Assembly: GCF_001941445.1 (NCBI RefSeq)
Contig: NZ_CP009245.1
Coordinates: 1,511,992-1,575,991, forward strand
DNA from: Corynebacterium aquilae DSM 44791
Lineage (GTDB): Bacteria > Actinomycetota > Actinomycetes > Mycobacteriales > Mycobacteriaceae
DNA: 64,000 nt
Direction: 5' to 3'
Shown: one piece after another, positions 20,186-30,167 of the stretch
How the letters are laid out: every line of letters starts with the position of its first letter
Numbering within the stretch: position 1 is the first letter of the stretch
Program-made: the position numbers and the translations under genes
The notes under the pieces: generated by a model
Told to the model about the DNA's origin: nothing
The model's input: only the letters and a program-made list of their open reading frames with translations
The model's database searches: none

Positions 20186-20937
20186 GTGCGGGCTCCTACG
20201 GTGCGCAGCAGGGCGGCGTCCGCGCTGACGCCGAAGACCCGTTGCCATAGCTCGGGATCTTTCAGGTCTTGTGGGGGCGCGTAGGCATGAACTGTGCCTT
20301 TGAGAATCAGGAGCTTGTCGCACAGGTCGACTGCCTGCCCCAGGTCGTGGGTGGCCATGATGATCGTGGTGCCACCGTGGGAGAGTTGTTTGACTAGGTC
20401 GCCGAGCATTTCTTGGTTGGGAACGTCCAGCCCGGTCAGCGGCTCGTCGAGTAACAGCACGCGCGGGTTGCATGCCAAGGCCCGCGCGATGAGTACCCGC
20501 TGCCGTTGGCCGCCGGATAATTCTGCGATGCTGCGGTCCGCGAGCTCCGCCATCGCGGTGCGTGCCAGGGCCTGGTGGGCGTGCTCGTAGTCGGCGCGCC
20601 CGGCAGGGCGGAATTTGTGTAGGTGGGCGCGGCCGTTGAGGACCGCCTGGAAAACACTGATGGGGAAATCCCAGGCGACGTGTGCCCGCTGCGGGACATA
20701 TCCGACGGCCCGGCGGGGGCAATGCACGGTTCCCCGCCGAGGTGCGATGGCACCGCTGAGACACCGCAGAAGGGTGGTTTTGCCGGCACCATTGGGGCCG
20801 ATCAATCCGACGAGTTCGCCGGGGGCGAAATCAACCGTGATGTCGGTGAGAACATCCCGGCCACCCAGTCGAACATGCACACCGTCGACGAAGCAGGAAG
20901 CTTTCGAGCGGGTGTTACTGTTGGTGGGGGCGGTCAT
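20182..20937 (-). CDS. Anchored-repeat-type ABC transporter, ATP-binding subunit
   Basis: A 251-residue ABC ATPase of the ZnuC/metal importer class. Walker A is GPNGAGKTT (about residues 47-55), Q-loop VPQRAHVAWDFP, signature LSGGQRQRV, Walker B VLLLDEPLTGLD, and switch His in MATHDLGQAV. It energises the permease whose start it overlaps by 4 bases. The upstream surface protein gene ends 5 bases before its start. The start ATG at 20937 gives MTAPTNSNTRSK, a short extension before the domain; that is acceptable for the family. Confidence 0.9.
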   Translation of the reverse strand: MTAPTNSNTRSKASCFVDGVHVRLGGRDVLTDITVDFAPGELVGLIGPNGAGKTTLLRCLSGAIAPRRGTVHCPRRAVGYVPQRAHVAWDFPISVFQAVLNGRAHLHKFRPAGRADYEHAHQALARTAMAELADRSIAELSGGQRQRVLIARALACNPRVLLLDEPLTGLDVPNQEMLGDLVKQLSHGGTTIIMATHDLGQAVDLCDKLLILKGTVHAYAPPQDLKDPELWQRVFGVSADAALLRTVGART

Positions 20938-20942
20938 GGCAG

Positions 20943-21971
20943 CTACTCCCCTGCGCCCGGCTGCTGCTGGTTAGCGGATTGGGCGGCGTGTGCCCGGTGG
21001 TTTTTCGCCCGCGCCCACACCACCGCAGCAATGATGAGTACGAGTGCTCCGACAGCGAAGACAACACCGGCTAGCAACGAGGTCTGGGATGAGCTGCTGG
21101 TGGCGGCAGCTTCGGGGGTGTCGGGTTGGGTCGGGCTGGCGGTATTCGGGGCCAGACCCTGTTGGGTATCGCTTGCAGCCTGCGGCGTGTGCCCCGGCAC
21201 GAACTCGCTTTTTGCCTCCAGGGTTTGCTGCATATCCGCTCCACCGACTGCGAAACGCAGCGTCGCATGAATCGGCTCTCCGCTGCTTCCGTCCGCGTTG
21301 TTGGGGGTGGCGGTGATGTCAAGTACATGGGAACCAGGCTCGGTGAACACCCAGTTGGCGTGCACGTGAGTATTCGGCTCGATCCACATGTTTTGGGGCA
21401 GCGGCTTGGTGGCGTCTACCAAAGCCTGCGGTGCCGCGAAACCACCGGATTGCACGAAAAGACTAAACGCGCCGGGGCCGGTGTGGTGGTCGACGGTGAG
21501 CGTTAAGCCTTGAGGGTTAGTTTCCAAAAAGCTGGGGGCCTGGGTGTTCCACCCCAACCAGGGAACGTCCGCGATTTGGTTTTGGGGAATCGCCCACACT
21601 TCCGCGCCGGCCGGGGCAGCAACGAATCCATAGTCGCCACCGCCCGGCAGTGTCTGCTTGGCTTCGTCGCCGAGGACGAAGACCGTGTCATTGGGGTGCC
21701 GCCACACGGGAGGGTGCACCGAGTCGTCACGGATCAAGATCTGGGACTTTCCTTCACTAACGACCGGGCCGAAATCGAAATGCCCCGCAACGACTGCAAC
21801 TGGGTTTCCGGCAGCCGCGATCTGCTCATTCGCATCGACGGTTTGCACGAGCGCCGGGTCGGTTTGGGCTTGAACCACGACCGGGCTGCTGAGAGTCAGC
21901 GCGCTTGCGGCTCCAATAGCTGCCAGGGCGCTGGCCCAGCGGGAGGGGGTTGCTAGTGATGTGAAAGACAT
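20943..21971 (-). CDS. Surface-anchored choice-of-anchor M domain protein (single domain)
   Basis: The 342-residue protein has a signal peptide (residues 1-36, cut near VQAQ-TDP). One anchored-repeat domain runs from AGHFDFGPV (about 62-70) to LRFAVGG, containing the HxH motif NTHVHANWVFTEPGSH. A Gln/Pro/Thr linker, a C-terminal helix (LLAGVVFAVGALVLIIAAVV) and a basic tail complete it. No sortase motif is present. The start MSFTSLATPSRW (ATG 21971, AAGGACAC upstream) is preferred over the longer open frame, which overlaps the binding-protein gene. It sits between the binding protein and ATPase genes, so it is part of the transporter operon. Confidence 0.85.
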   Translation of the reverse strand: MSFTSLATPSRWASALAAIGAASALTLSSPVVVQAQTDPALVQTVDANEQIAAAGNPVAVVAGHFDFGPVVSEGKSQILIRDDSVHPPVWRHPNDTVFVLGDEAKQTLPGGGDYGFVAAPAGAEVWAIPQNQIADVPWLGWNTQAPSFLETNPQGLTLTVDHHTGPGAFSLFVQSGGFAAPQALVDATKPLPQNMWIEPNTHVHANWVFTEPGSHVLDITATPNNADGSSGEPIHATLRFAVGGADMQQTLEAKSEFVPGHTPQAASDTQQGLAPNTASPTQPDTPEAAATSSSSQTSLLAGVVFAVGALVLIIAAVVWARAKNHRAHAAQSANQQQPGAGE

Positions 21972-21999
21972 GGGTGGTGAGTGTCCTTGCGTTGATTTC

Positions 22000-23733
22000 T
22001 TAGTCGTTGGAGGTGTTGTCGTGGATGGTTTGTGGCGGGCTGATAAGGCAGGAGCGGATGCTCTCGGCGTCAGCGGTGAGCACATCCAGGTAGGAGTTCA
22101 CGCCATCATCGGGGCTGAGTGTGTCGCCAAAAATCGGACATGTCGCAACCTCGTTGTCTGCTGCGATGCGGATCAGTGTTGCGTGATGCGCAGTTGCCTG
22201 GGGTTCAATGAACACCGCCGGCACTTTGAGATCCCGCAGGGCGCTGGACACCGCTGCCACATCGCGTGGTGATGGCTCGGTTTCCGCATTCGGGGAAATC
22301 ACCCCGGCAACTTTGAGCCCATAGCGTTCGGCCAGGTAGCCGTAGCCGTCGTGGGTGGTGACCATGTTGCGACGCGCTGGATCAACGCTGGCCACGGCCG
22401 CAAACAATGAAGCGTCGGCGGCCTGTATTTGGGCGCGGTAGCGACTCAGCCGGGATTGGTAGTAGGCCGCGTTGTCGGGGTCGATATCGCTGAGGGTGGC
22501 AGCGATTGCTTGCGCGTAGGCTTCGCCGTTGTTGGCGTCGAGCCAAGCGTGGGGGTCCGTGTCGCCGTGCACATGTTTGCCAACGACCGCTTGACGCAGC
22601 ATGTACACCTGTTGTTGTCCCCGGTTTCCGGTGAGCTTGCTAAGCCACGCACGCCACCCTGTGGCGGCGGGTTGCGGGTGCGGTTCAGCGGCTTCCTGTG
22701 GATTGTTTTGGGTGTACAAAAAGCGGTATTCGGGGCCGGGTGGAATCGGCGTCAGCGTTTTAGCTGGCACAGAAATCACGGCCTGAGCTGGGTCGAAAAC
22801 CGGTCGGGGCGCATGTGGAGCCTCTGGGTCGCCAACCAAGGTGATGGTGTGTTGCCCTTCATCGACGGTGATATCCAAATGTCCGGCATCAGCTACATGA
22901 GGTGTGGTGCCAGACACCGCGGGGTGGCCATAAGGATCGACGCCAACCGCAAAGTTCACAGTGCCGGAAGCTACGGGCACGTACTGGCGCTGCGGGGCGC
23001 CACCAGATGCCACAACTCCAGCCGACTCGCCCGCCGCAGCAGCGAAAGTCATGCTGTAGTACCCCGGGGCGGTTGCCGCCCAGGACAGGTGTGTGTGGGC
23101 ATCGAGCGGAATATCGGTGTGCTGTGCACTATCCCGGCTGTCCACCACCACTTCGGGGGCGCCGAAGGTGCTGGTGGTGTAGGCAACAAGTGCTGCGCCG
23201 GGTGGGGTGTCAGCGGCTTGAGCATTGATGCGCATCCGCCCGCTGGCCACGTCAGTACGACCCGAATCAGCGATAACTCGCAAGCCCAACCACACCGTGT
23301 CAAGGGTGTTGTCCTCTACCAGGGGCAAAAGAGCGCCACCGTACCGAGGTAGTTGTTCCGCGAGGGCTACGACTGGGGTGTTGGGAGAAGCGGTGTGAGC
23401 AATCGTGCGGGTCAGCGACTGCTGCTCTAACAGCAGCCCATTGGTGAATACAGCGTCCGCATGGGCGGTGTCCCGCACAGCTTTGAGACCGGGTTCAAAG
23501 GTGTGCGGATCCGCCCCCAATGGGATCAGTGAGGTCACCACTGCGCGATCACCGGCGATATTTTCCACCATGTCGGCGATCAGCGGGGTGGTCGCCACGA
23601 TGCTCAACGTCTCGGGTTCCTTCTGCGTAGGAATCCGGGCCGCCTCCGCAGCGTGACAACTGACCACTGCGAGCGCCGACAGTCCCACAACCACTGCCCG
23701 TGCGGTAGCAGTCAGGAAGCGACGGGTGGTCAC
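22000..23733 (-). CDS. Metal-type ABC binding lipoprotein with inserted anchored-repeat domain
   Basis: The 577-residue protein starts at a GTG that overlaps the upstream stop as GTGA. A lipobox VVSC gives lipid attachment at Cys26. A TroA/ZnuA-type fold is split. The N-lobe (about 42-132) has His77 in GADPHTFEP. The rest resumes near residue 375 with HVHGDTDPHAWLD (His395), TTHDGYGYL (His461) and GDTLSPDDG (Asp537), a plausible metal site. Residues about 135-340 form an anchored-repeat domain with DAHTHLSWAATAPGYY and AGHLDITVD. This matches the TIGR03772 architecture. It would bind metal outside the membrane for the adjacent permease. Which metal is not shown; zinc is likely by family. Confidence 0.88.
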   Translation of the reverse strand: MTTRRFLTATARAVVVGLSALAVVSCHAAEAARIPTQKEPETLSIVATTPLIADMVENIAGDRAVVTSLIPLGADPHTFEPGLKAVRDTAHADAVFTNGLLLEQQSLTRTIAHTASPNTPVVALAEQLPRYGGALLPLVEDNTLDTVWLGLRVIADSGRTDVASGRMRINAQAADTPPGAALVAYTTSTFGAPEVVVDSRDSAQHTDIPLDAHTHLSWAATAPGYYSMTFAAAAGESAGVVASGGAPQRQYVPVASGTVNFAVGVDPYGHPAVSGTTPHVADAGHLDITVDEGQHTITLVGDPEAPHAPRPVFDPAQAVISVPAKTLTPIPPGPEYRFLYTQNNPQEAAEPHPQPAATGWRAWLSKLTGNRGQQQVYMLRQAVVGKHVHGDTDPHAWLDANNGEAYAQAIAATLSDIDPDNAAYYQSRLSRYRAQIQAADASLFAAVASVDPARRNMVTTHDGYGYLAERYGLKVAGVISPNAETEPSPRDVAAVSSALRDLKVPAVFIEPQATAHHATLIRIAADNEVATCPIFGDTLSPDDGVNSYLDVLTADAESIRSCLISPPQTIHDNTSND

Positions 23734-25499
23734 TTGATGCCTTTCACTCCCAGGATTTTCAAGCCACCGTGGGTGGCGGCGTGGATCAGGGCAGCTCCCA
23801 GTCCGAGCAGGCCCAAAGCCGCCACGATGAGGGCCACCCACGTTTGGCTGACGCCGGTGGCAGCCAGGCTGCTGTTAGACGCTTGGTTGTTGGTGCCGGT
23901 AGTCCCGCCGGCGCCTGGGGCTGCCCCGCCCGCCGAAGGGGTGCAGGCGGTGCCGTCGGGCAGGGTGTAGGCGGTCGCGCCTGCGCTGACCACGGTGGAG
24001 CCAAGGTCAAAGTGACCGTTGGTGATGCCTTGGCTGCTGCCCACAGCAAACCGCAAGGTGGTGTCGGCGGAGATGGGGGTGCCGTCGGTGCGGGTAGCGG
24101 TCTGGCGCAGGCCCAAGGTGTACACGCCCGGCTGGGTAAAGAGCCAGTTCGGGTGGACGTGGGTATTGCGCCTGATAGCGATCGAACCGCGGGGAGTATT
24201 GTTCGCGCCACTAAACCATGTCGTGCCAACAACATTGCCGAAGTTTCCACTGGTGAAAACCTCCATGCTGCCCGGCCCGCTAAAGCTGGTCAGCTCGAAA
24301 GTGACGTCACCGGTGGTTGCGTTGAGCAAGGCTTCATCCATGGTGTTGGCGCCCAACCACGGGACTCCCTGCACCTGCGTTGCGCCGATGCTGTACACGG
24401 TGCTTCCCGCCGCAATGCCACCGATGGTGGTGTTGATGGTGCTCTTCGAGTTCTCACCGAGCGCAAAAGTGAGGCTGGCCGGATCCCGATACACGGCCGG
24501 GTGCACCGAATCATCCTTGACCACTGCCTTCAGGCCGGCGCCGGTGGTGGGGCGCGCCTGGCACTGATCGTTTGCGGCAACGCCACCAGTTTCGGCGATC
24601 GCTCGCATCCCGCCGGTGCCATCGTCGGAGGACCCGGAGCTGCCGGAGGACCCGGATTCGCTGCGCCCCGGCTGCTGCGTGACAGTGGGAGTCACCGTCG
24701 TGGTGGTGGTTGTAGTGGTAGGAGTCTTGGTGAATTCTGCCCCACCAGGGTTCGGAGCAGGGTTGGGGCGCTGCGGAGAGGGAGCCTGCACGCCCGGCGC
24801 CGTCGGATTGTCGCCCGGGGTGGCGGCAGAGCCTACCGCCCAGGTGTAACGATGCGTAGCGCTAGTAGCCTTACCGGCCGGCCCGTCACCTTCTGCCCGC
24901 ACATCCATGGTGTAGATGCCGGGTTCGGTGAACATCCAATAGGCGTGGGTGTGAGCGGGTTCCGCCTGGTGCCGTACGCTACCGCTCGTCAATTCGAGTC
25001 GGCCGTCGCTCAAAAGTGGGACCAGGTCCTGGCTGAAGTTCTTCTGGGAGAACAGGAAAACCTTGCCGGGGCCGGAGACGTTGTCAAAGACAATGTCGAT
25101 GGCGTTGAACCCAGTGCCCGAGACCTCCAGGGTGTCCCAGCCGGGCCACAGCAAGCCGGGCTGCTGAGTTAGTGGCAGCAAGTAGCCGGAAGTGCCGATC
25201 TCCGGCTGGGCAGCCAGGTCGCTGGACAAGGCCGCGTCATTCACCCGCAATACGACGTCTTCGGGACGGTGGCGCACTCCGAGACCCGTGATGTCTTCCT
25301 TGACTTCGAGGCTGAGCTCTGTGCCCTGGGCAGCCACCGTAAAGGCGTCAACGTGCCCGTCGGAGAGCTCAACTGTGCTGGCATGGGCTGCGGTGGCGTT
25401 GAAGGCAACCAGTCCCACTGCTGCGAGGATGGCGATGACAATGCGGTGGGCGCGCCCGATGGGGGTGCGCGCGCCGGGGGGTGATTTAGGGTGCGACAT
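23730..25499 (-). CDS. Surface-anchored choice-of-anchor M protein with LAATG sorting signal
   Basis: The 589-residue protein leads the operon. The signal peptide ends near residue 40 (AAHA-STVE). Domain 1 (42-223) opens with SDGHVDAF and has PAHTHAYWMFTEPGIY at 181-196. A Thr/Pro/Gly/Ser linker (225-300) follows. Domain 2 (about 318-488) has RNTHVHPNWLFTQPGVY at 444-460 and is followed by NGHFDLG. The C-terminus has LAATG at 545-549, a hydrophobic helix (about 554-572) and a short basic tail. That order is a sortase sorting signal of the LAxTG type used by class E sortases, although 17 residues follow the helix. The two flanking His motifs recur in every protein of this operon. Function is unknown beyond surface location. 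Confidence 0.87.
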   Translation of the reverse strand: MSHPKSPPGARTPIGRAHRIVIAILAAVGLVAFNATAAHASTVELSDGHVDAFTVAAQGTELSLEVKEDITGLGVRHRPEDVVLRVNDAALSSDLAAQPEIGTSGYLLPLTQQPGLLWPGWDTLEVSGTGFNAIDIVFDNVSGPGKVFLFSQKNFSQDLVPLLSDGRLELTSGSVRHQAEPAHTHAYWMFTEPGIYTMDVRAEGDGPAGKATSATHRYTWAVGSAATPGDNPTAPGVQAPSPQRPNPAPNPGGAEFTKTPTTTTTTTTVTPTVTQQPGRSESGSSGSSGSSDDGTGGMRAIAETGGVAANDQCQARPTTGAGLKAVVKDDSVHPAVYRDPASLTFALGENSKSTINTTIGGIAAGSTVYSIGATQVQGVPWLGANTMDEALLNATTGDVTFELTSFSGPGSMEVFTSGNFGNVVGTTWFSGANNTPRGSIAIRRNTHVHPNWLFTQPGVYTLGLRQTATRTDGTPISADTTLRFAVGSSQGITNGHFDLGSTVVSAGATAYTLPDGTACTPSAGGAAPGAGGTTGTNNQASNSSLAATGVSQTWVALIVAALGLLGLGAALIHAATHGGLKILGVKGIK

Positions 25500-25830
25500 G
25501 CGTGTCCTTTGTGGTCAAGCCGAAGCGAAAGAGGGTGGCCAAAGGGTCTTTTTCACCTGATTTCAGTAATGAGAACAGGTGTCAATACGCACAGGCTACA
25601 AACAGTTGAAAACGTTTGCAATATAGTGAAAATGCAGTCAATGGGGAGTGAAAATCAACCACCCCCGATAGCACTTTTGCCATCATCTTTTGGGCAAATT
25701 ACCTCCCACTTTTCCCCTGTTAGCCTTGGGTCTTATTGACAACGATTACCCCCGATTAGTGAAAACCCACCCATCACATGCGTCACAGGTCACCCTTTGC
25801 CAACCGTGGCTCGTCACAGACCGCACAACG
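25500..25830. other. Promoter region of the anchored-repeat transporter operon
   Basis: About 330 A/T-richer bases with no gene. AGTGAAAA occurs at 25625, 25647 (22 bases apart, two helical turns) and 25758. TGACAACGATTACCC at 25737-25751 matches about 10 of 15 bases of the corynebacterial Zur-type motif TGAAAATGATTTTCA. A clear -35/-10 pair could not be fixed. Zinc control is therefore only a suggestion. Confidence 0.4.
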
Positions 25831-25831
25831 C

Positions 25832-25870
25832 AAACAACCCGCCCTCACCACAAGAGGTGAAAACGGGTTG
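25832..25870 (-). terminator. Terminator of the suf operon
   Basis: On the minus strand CAACCCG and CGGGTTG enclose an inner CACC/GGTG pair and are followed by TTTG. It begins about 20 bases after the sufT stop. Confidence 0.72.
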
Positions 25871-25890
25871 CCTAAAAGCGTGACGACGAA

Positions 25891-26322
25891 CTACACGGAG
25901 AAACCGAGGGCGCGCAGCTGCTCGCGACCATCCTCGGTGATCATCGCCGGGGTCCACGGCGGATTCCACACCCACTTGATCGTCAGCTTGCTGGCTGCTT
26001 TGTTACCCACCACAGCCTGCTCTGCTTGATCCTCCAGCACATCCGTCAGCGGACAGGCAGGAGAGGTCAACGTCATCTCAACGACGGCTTCATCACCGTT
26101 GTGGATCCAAATGTCATAGACCAAACCCAGATCGACAACGTTGATGCCCAGCTCGGGGTCGATCACATCGCGCATGTACTCTTCGACGTCAAAGGCGCGA
26201 GCCTCATCAGCTTCGCTTTGCTCAGGCTTGACCAACTCCGCAGCGGCTGCGCGCTCAGCGGTGCGGTCTTCCATGGCAGAACCCGCAGTGGGCTCCTGCT
26301 CGGGATTCGTCTCATTCGACAT
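25891..26322 (-). CDS. sufT: SufT-type metal-sulfur cluster assembly factor (MIP18/DUF59)
   Basis: The 143-residue protein has an acidic, Ala/Glu-rich N-terminal stretch and then a DUF59 domain (about residues 45-120) with VIDPELGINVVDLGLVYD and LTSPACPLTDVL, which holds the conserved Cys. DUF59 proteins aid Fe-S cluster delivery. As the last gene of sufRBDCSUT it is in the usual actinobacterial place. ATG 26322 with AGAGG upstream is preferred to the GTG nine bases earlier. The 63-base gap to sufU has no terminator. Confidence 0.9.
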   Translation of the reverse strand: MSNETNPEQEPTAGSAMEDRTAERAAAAELVKPEQSEADEARAFDVEEYMRDVIDPELGINVVDLGLVYDIWIHNGDEAVVEMTLTSPACPLTDVLEDQAEQAVVGNKAASKLTIKWVWNPPWTPAMITEDGREQLRALGFSV

Positions 26323-26385
26323 AAAAGCCACCTCTCGTAGGGTGAAAGAAAAATTATGGGCTAAGGACTAGAAGGACTACTAGCC

Positions 26386-26841
26386 TTAAGCGTCTTCGCG
26401 GGACTCTAATGCATCACTCGTGGCGGCCTGGAAGGCTTTCCATCCCAACAACGCGCATTTCACACGGGCCGGGTACTTAGAGACACCGCCGAAGGCGACA
26501 CCGTCACCGATGACCTCCGGATCGCCCTCGATCTGGCCACGGGAGGTGACCATCTCTTCGAAAGCGGCCAGCTTTTCCATCGCTTCACCAACGGGAAGAC
26601 CTACGATCTCATCGGCCATCACGCTGGTGGATGCCTGGCTGATCGAACAGCCGGTGGCGTCGTAGGAAATATCCTTGACCGTCTCGCCGGACTCGTCGAG
26701 CAGCACGCGCAGGGTCAGCTCGTCGCCACAGGAGGTGTTGACGTGATGAACTTCTGCATCAAAGTCGTCTTTGAGTCCCGCATGTGAGGGGTGGCGGTAG
26801 TGATCCAGGATCACTTCCTGGTACATCGCTTCGAGGTTCAA
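26386..26841 (-). CDS. sufU: Fe-S cluster assembly sulfurtransferase SufU
   Basis: A 151-residue SufU-type protein, a zinc-dependent sulfur acceptor from SufS. The metal/acceptor residues are Cys38 and Asp40 (NTSCGDEL), Cys65 (ATGCSISQA) and Cys129 (RVKCALLGW). The SufU-specific insert between the second and third cysteines is present. Start: TTG 26841 gives MNLEAMYQEV, the family N-terminus, with AAGGAGG 4 nt upstream; another TTG lies directly before it. It follows sufS in the operon, the standard partner order. Confidence 0.93.
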   Translation of the reverse strand: MNLEAMYQEVILDHYRHPSHAGLKDDFDAEVHHVNTSCGDELTLRVLLDESGETVKDISYDATGCSISQASTSVMADEIVGLPVGEAMEKLAAFEEMVTSRGQIEGDPEVIGDGVAFGGVSKYPARVKCALLGWKAFQAATSDALESREDA

Positions 26842-26919
26842 CAATCCTCCTTGAAAATAATCCCTCCATAGACCCCAGGAAGCCGGAACCTATGGAAGGA
26901 ATCGTGAAAGAACCTGCGG

Positions 26920-28928
<2,009 letters not shown>

Positions 28929-28978
28929 AGCGGTTGAAAAGTCCTTAGCTTTATGAGTTTTAAGGATGGAAATCCGGT

Positions 28979-30163
28979 TTACAGCGGGGTGTTTTCGAGT
29001 TCTTCGGCGATGCGGTCTTCAAGCTTTTCGCGCAGTGAAGCTACCGGGATACGGCCGATGACCTCAGAGAAGAAGCCACGCACGATGAGGCGGCGGGCCG
29101 CGTCGGCGGGGATACCGCGGGAGAGCATGTAGAACAGCTGCTCGTCGTCGAAGCGTCCGACGGTGGCGGCGTGACCGGCGCCGGCGATTTCACCGGTTTC
29201 GATTTCCAGGTTGGGAACCGCATCAGCGCGCGCACCCTCGGTGAGCACCAGGTTGCGGTTCACTTCGTAGGTGTCGGTGCCTTGGGCGTTGGAGCGGATC
29301 AGCACGTCGCCGACCCAGGCGGTGCGGGCCTCCGGCTTGTCGGAGTCCGGATCGGCCTGCAAAGCGCCCTTGTACATGACGTTGGAGCGGCAGTTCGGGA
29401 CGGCGTGGTCGACCAGCAGGCGCTGTTCGAAGAACTGTCCATCGTCGGCGAAGTAGACGCCCAGCAGTTCGGCGTCGCCACCGGGCTCGGTGAACTTCAC
29501 CTGGGGGACGTTGCGGACAACGCCACCGCCGAAGCAGGCCACGGTGTGGCGGAAGACGGAATCGCGGCCGAGGATGGCGCGTTCACCGGCGCAGTGCACA
29601 GCATCGTCGTCCCAGTCCTCGTGGACGACGACGGTGAGGCGGGCGTTATCGCCGACTAAGTACTCGTGGTTGTCTGCGTGGGTGCCGGTTCCGACGAAGT
29701 GGAGGTTGACGAAGGCTTCTGCGCCTTCTTCCAGCTCGATGACCAGGGCGCCGAAGGTGGTGACGTCCGGGCCTTTGCCGGTGACGGTGATGGTGATGGG
29801 CTGGTCAACGGACACACCCTTGGCGATGTGAACCAGCTGACCGCCGGGGGCGCTGCTCCAGGCTTGTGCGCCGATGCGGTCGACGGCTCCGCCGGCGCGG
29901 CCCAGGCGTGCGTCGCCCTTGGCGAGCTTTTCGACGGTGACGCCGTCTACGCCCTCAGGCACGTCGACGACGACGTCGGGGCCTTCGGCGGGTGCGAAGG
30001 TTCCGTCGTGCAGGCCACGCAGCCTGCGCAGCGGCACGAAGCGCCATACCTCGTCGCGTCCACGGGGCACCTCGAAGTCGTTGACATCGAAGGAGGTGAA
30101 CAGGTCACCTTTGTTGTTGTGGTAGGTGGCGTTTTTTACGGGAGTGATTTCTGGGGTGGTCAC
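28979..30163 (-). CDS. sufD: Fe-S assembly scaffold protein SufD
   Basis: The 394-residue protein has the right-handed beta-helix core of SufB/SufD, including the C-terminal signature GHAATVGRFDDEQLFYMLSR and the helical end PADAARRLIVRGFFSEV. It forms the SufBCD complex with its neighbours. GTG 30163 (MTTPEITPV) lies 4 bases after the sufB TAA stop, so translation is coupled; the open frame upstream lies inside sufB. Confidence 0.95.
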   Translation of the reverse strand: MTTPEITPVKNATYHNNKGDLFTSFDVNDFEVPRGRDEVWRFVPLRRLRGLHDGTFAPAEGPDVVVDVPEGVDGVTVEKLAKGDARLGRAGGAVDRIGAQAWSSAPGGQLVHIAKGVSVDQPITITVTGKGPDVTTFGALVIELEEGAEAFVNLHFVGTGTHADNHEYLVGDNARLTVVVHEDWDDDAVHCAGERAILGRDSVFRHTVACFGGGVVRNVPQVKFTEPGGDAELLGVYFADDGQFFEQRLLVDHAVPNCRSNVMYKGALQADPDSDKPEARTAWVGDVLIRSNAQGTDTYEVNRNLVLTEGARADAVPNLEIETGEIAGAGHAATVGRFDDEQLFYMLSRGIPADAARRLIVRGFFSEVIGRIPVASLREKLEDRIAEELENTPL

Positions 30164-30167
30164 TTTT

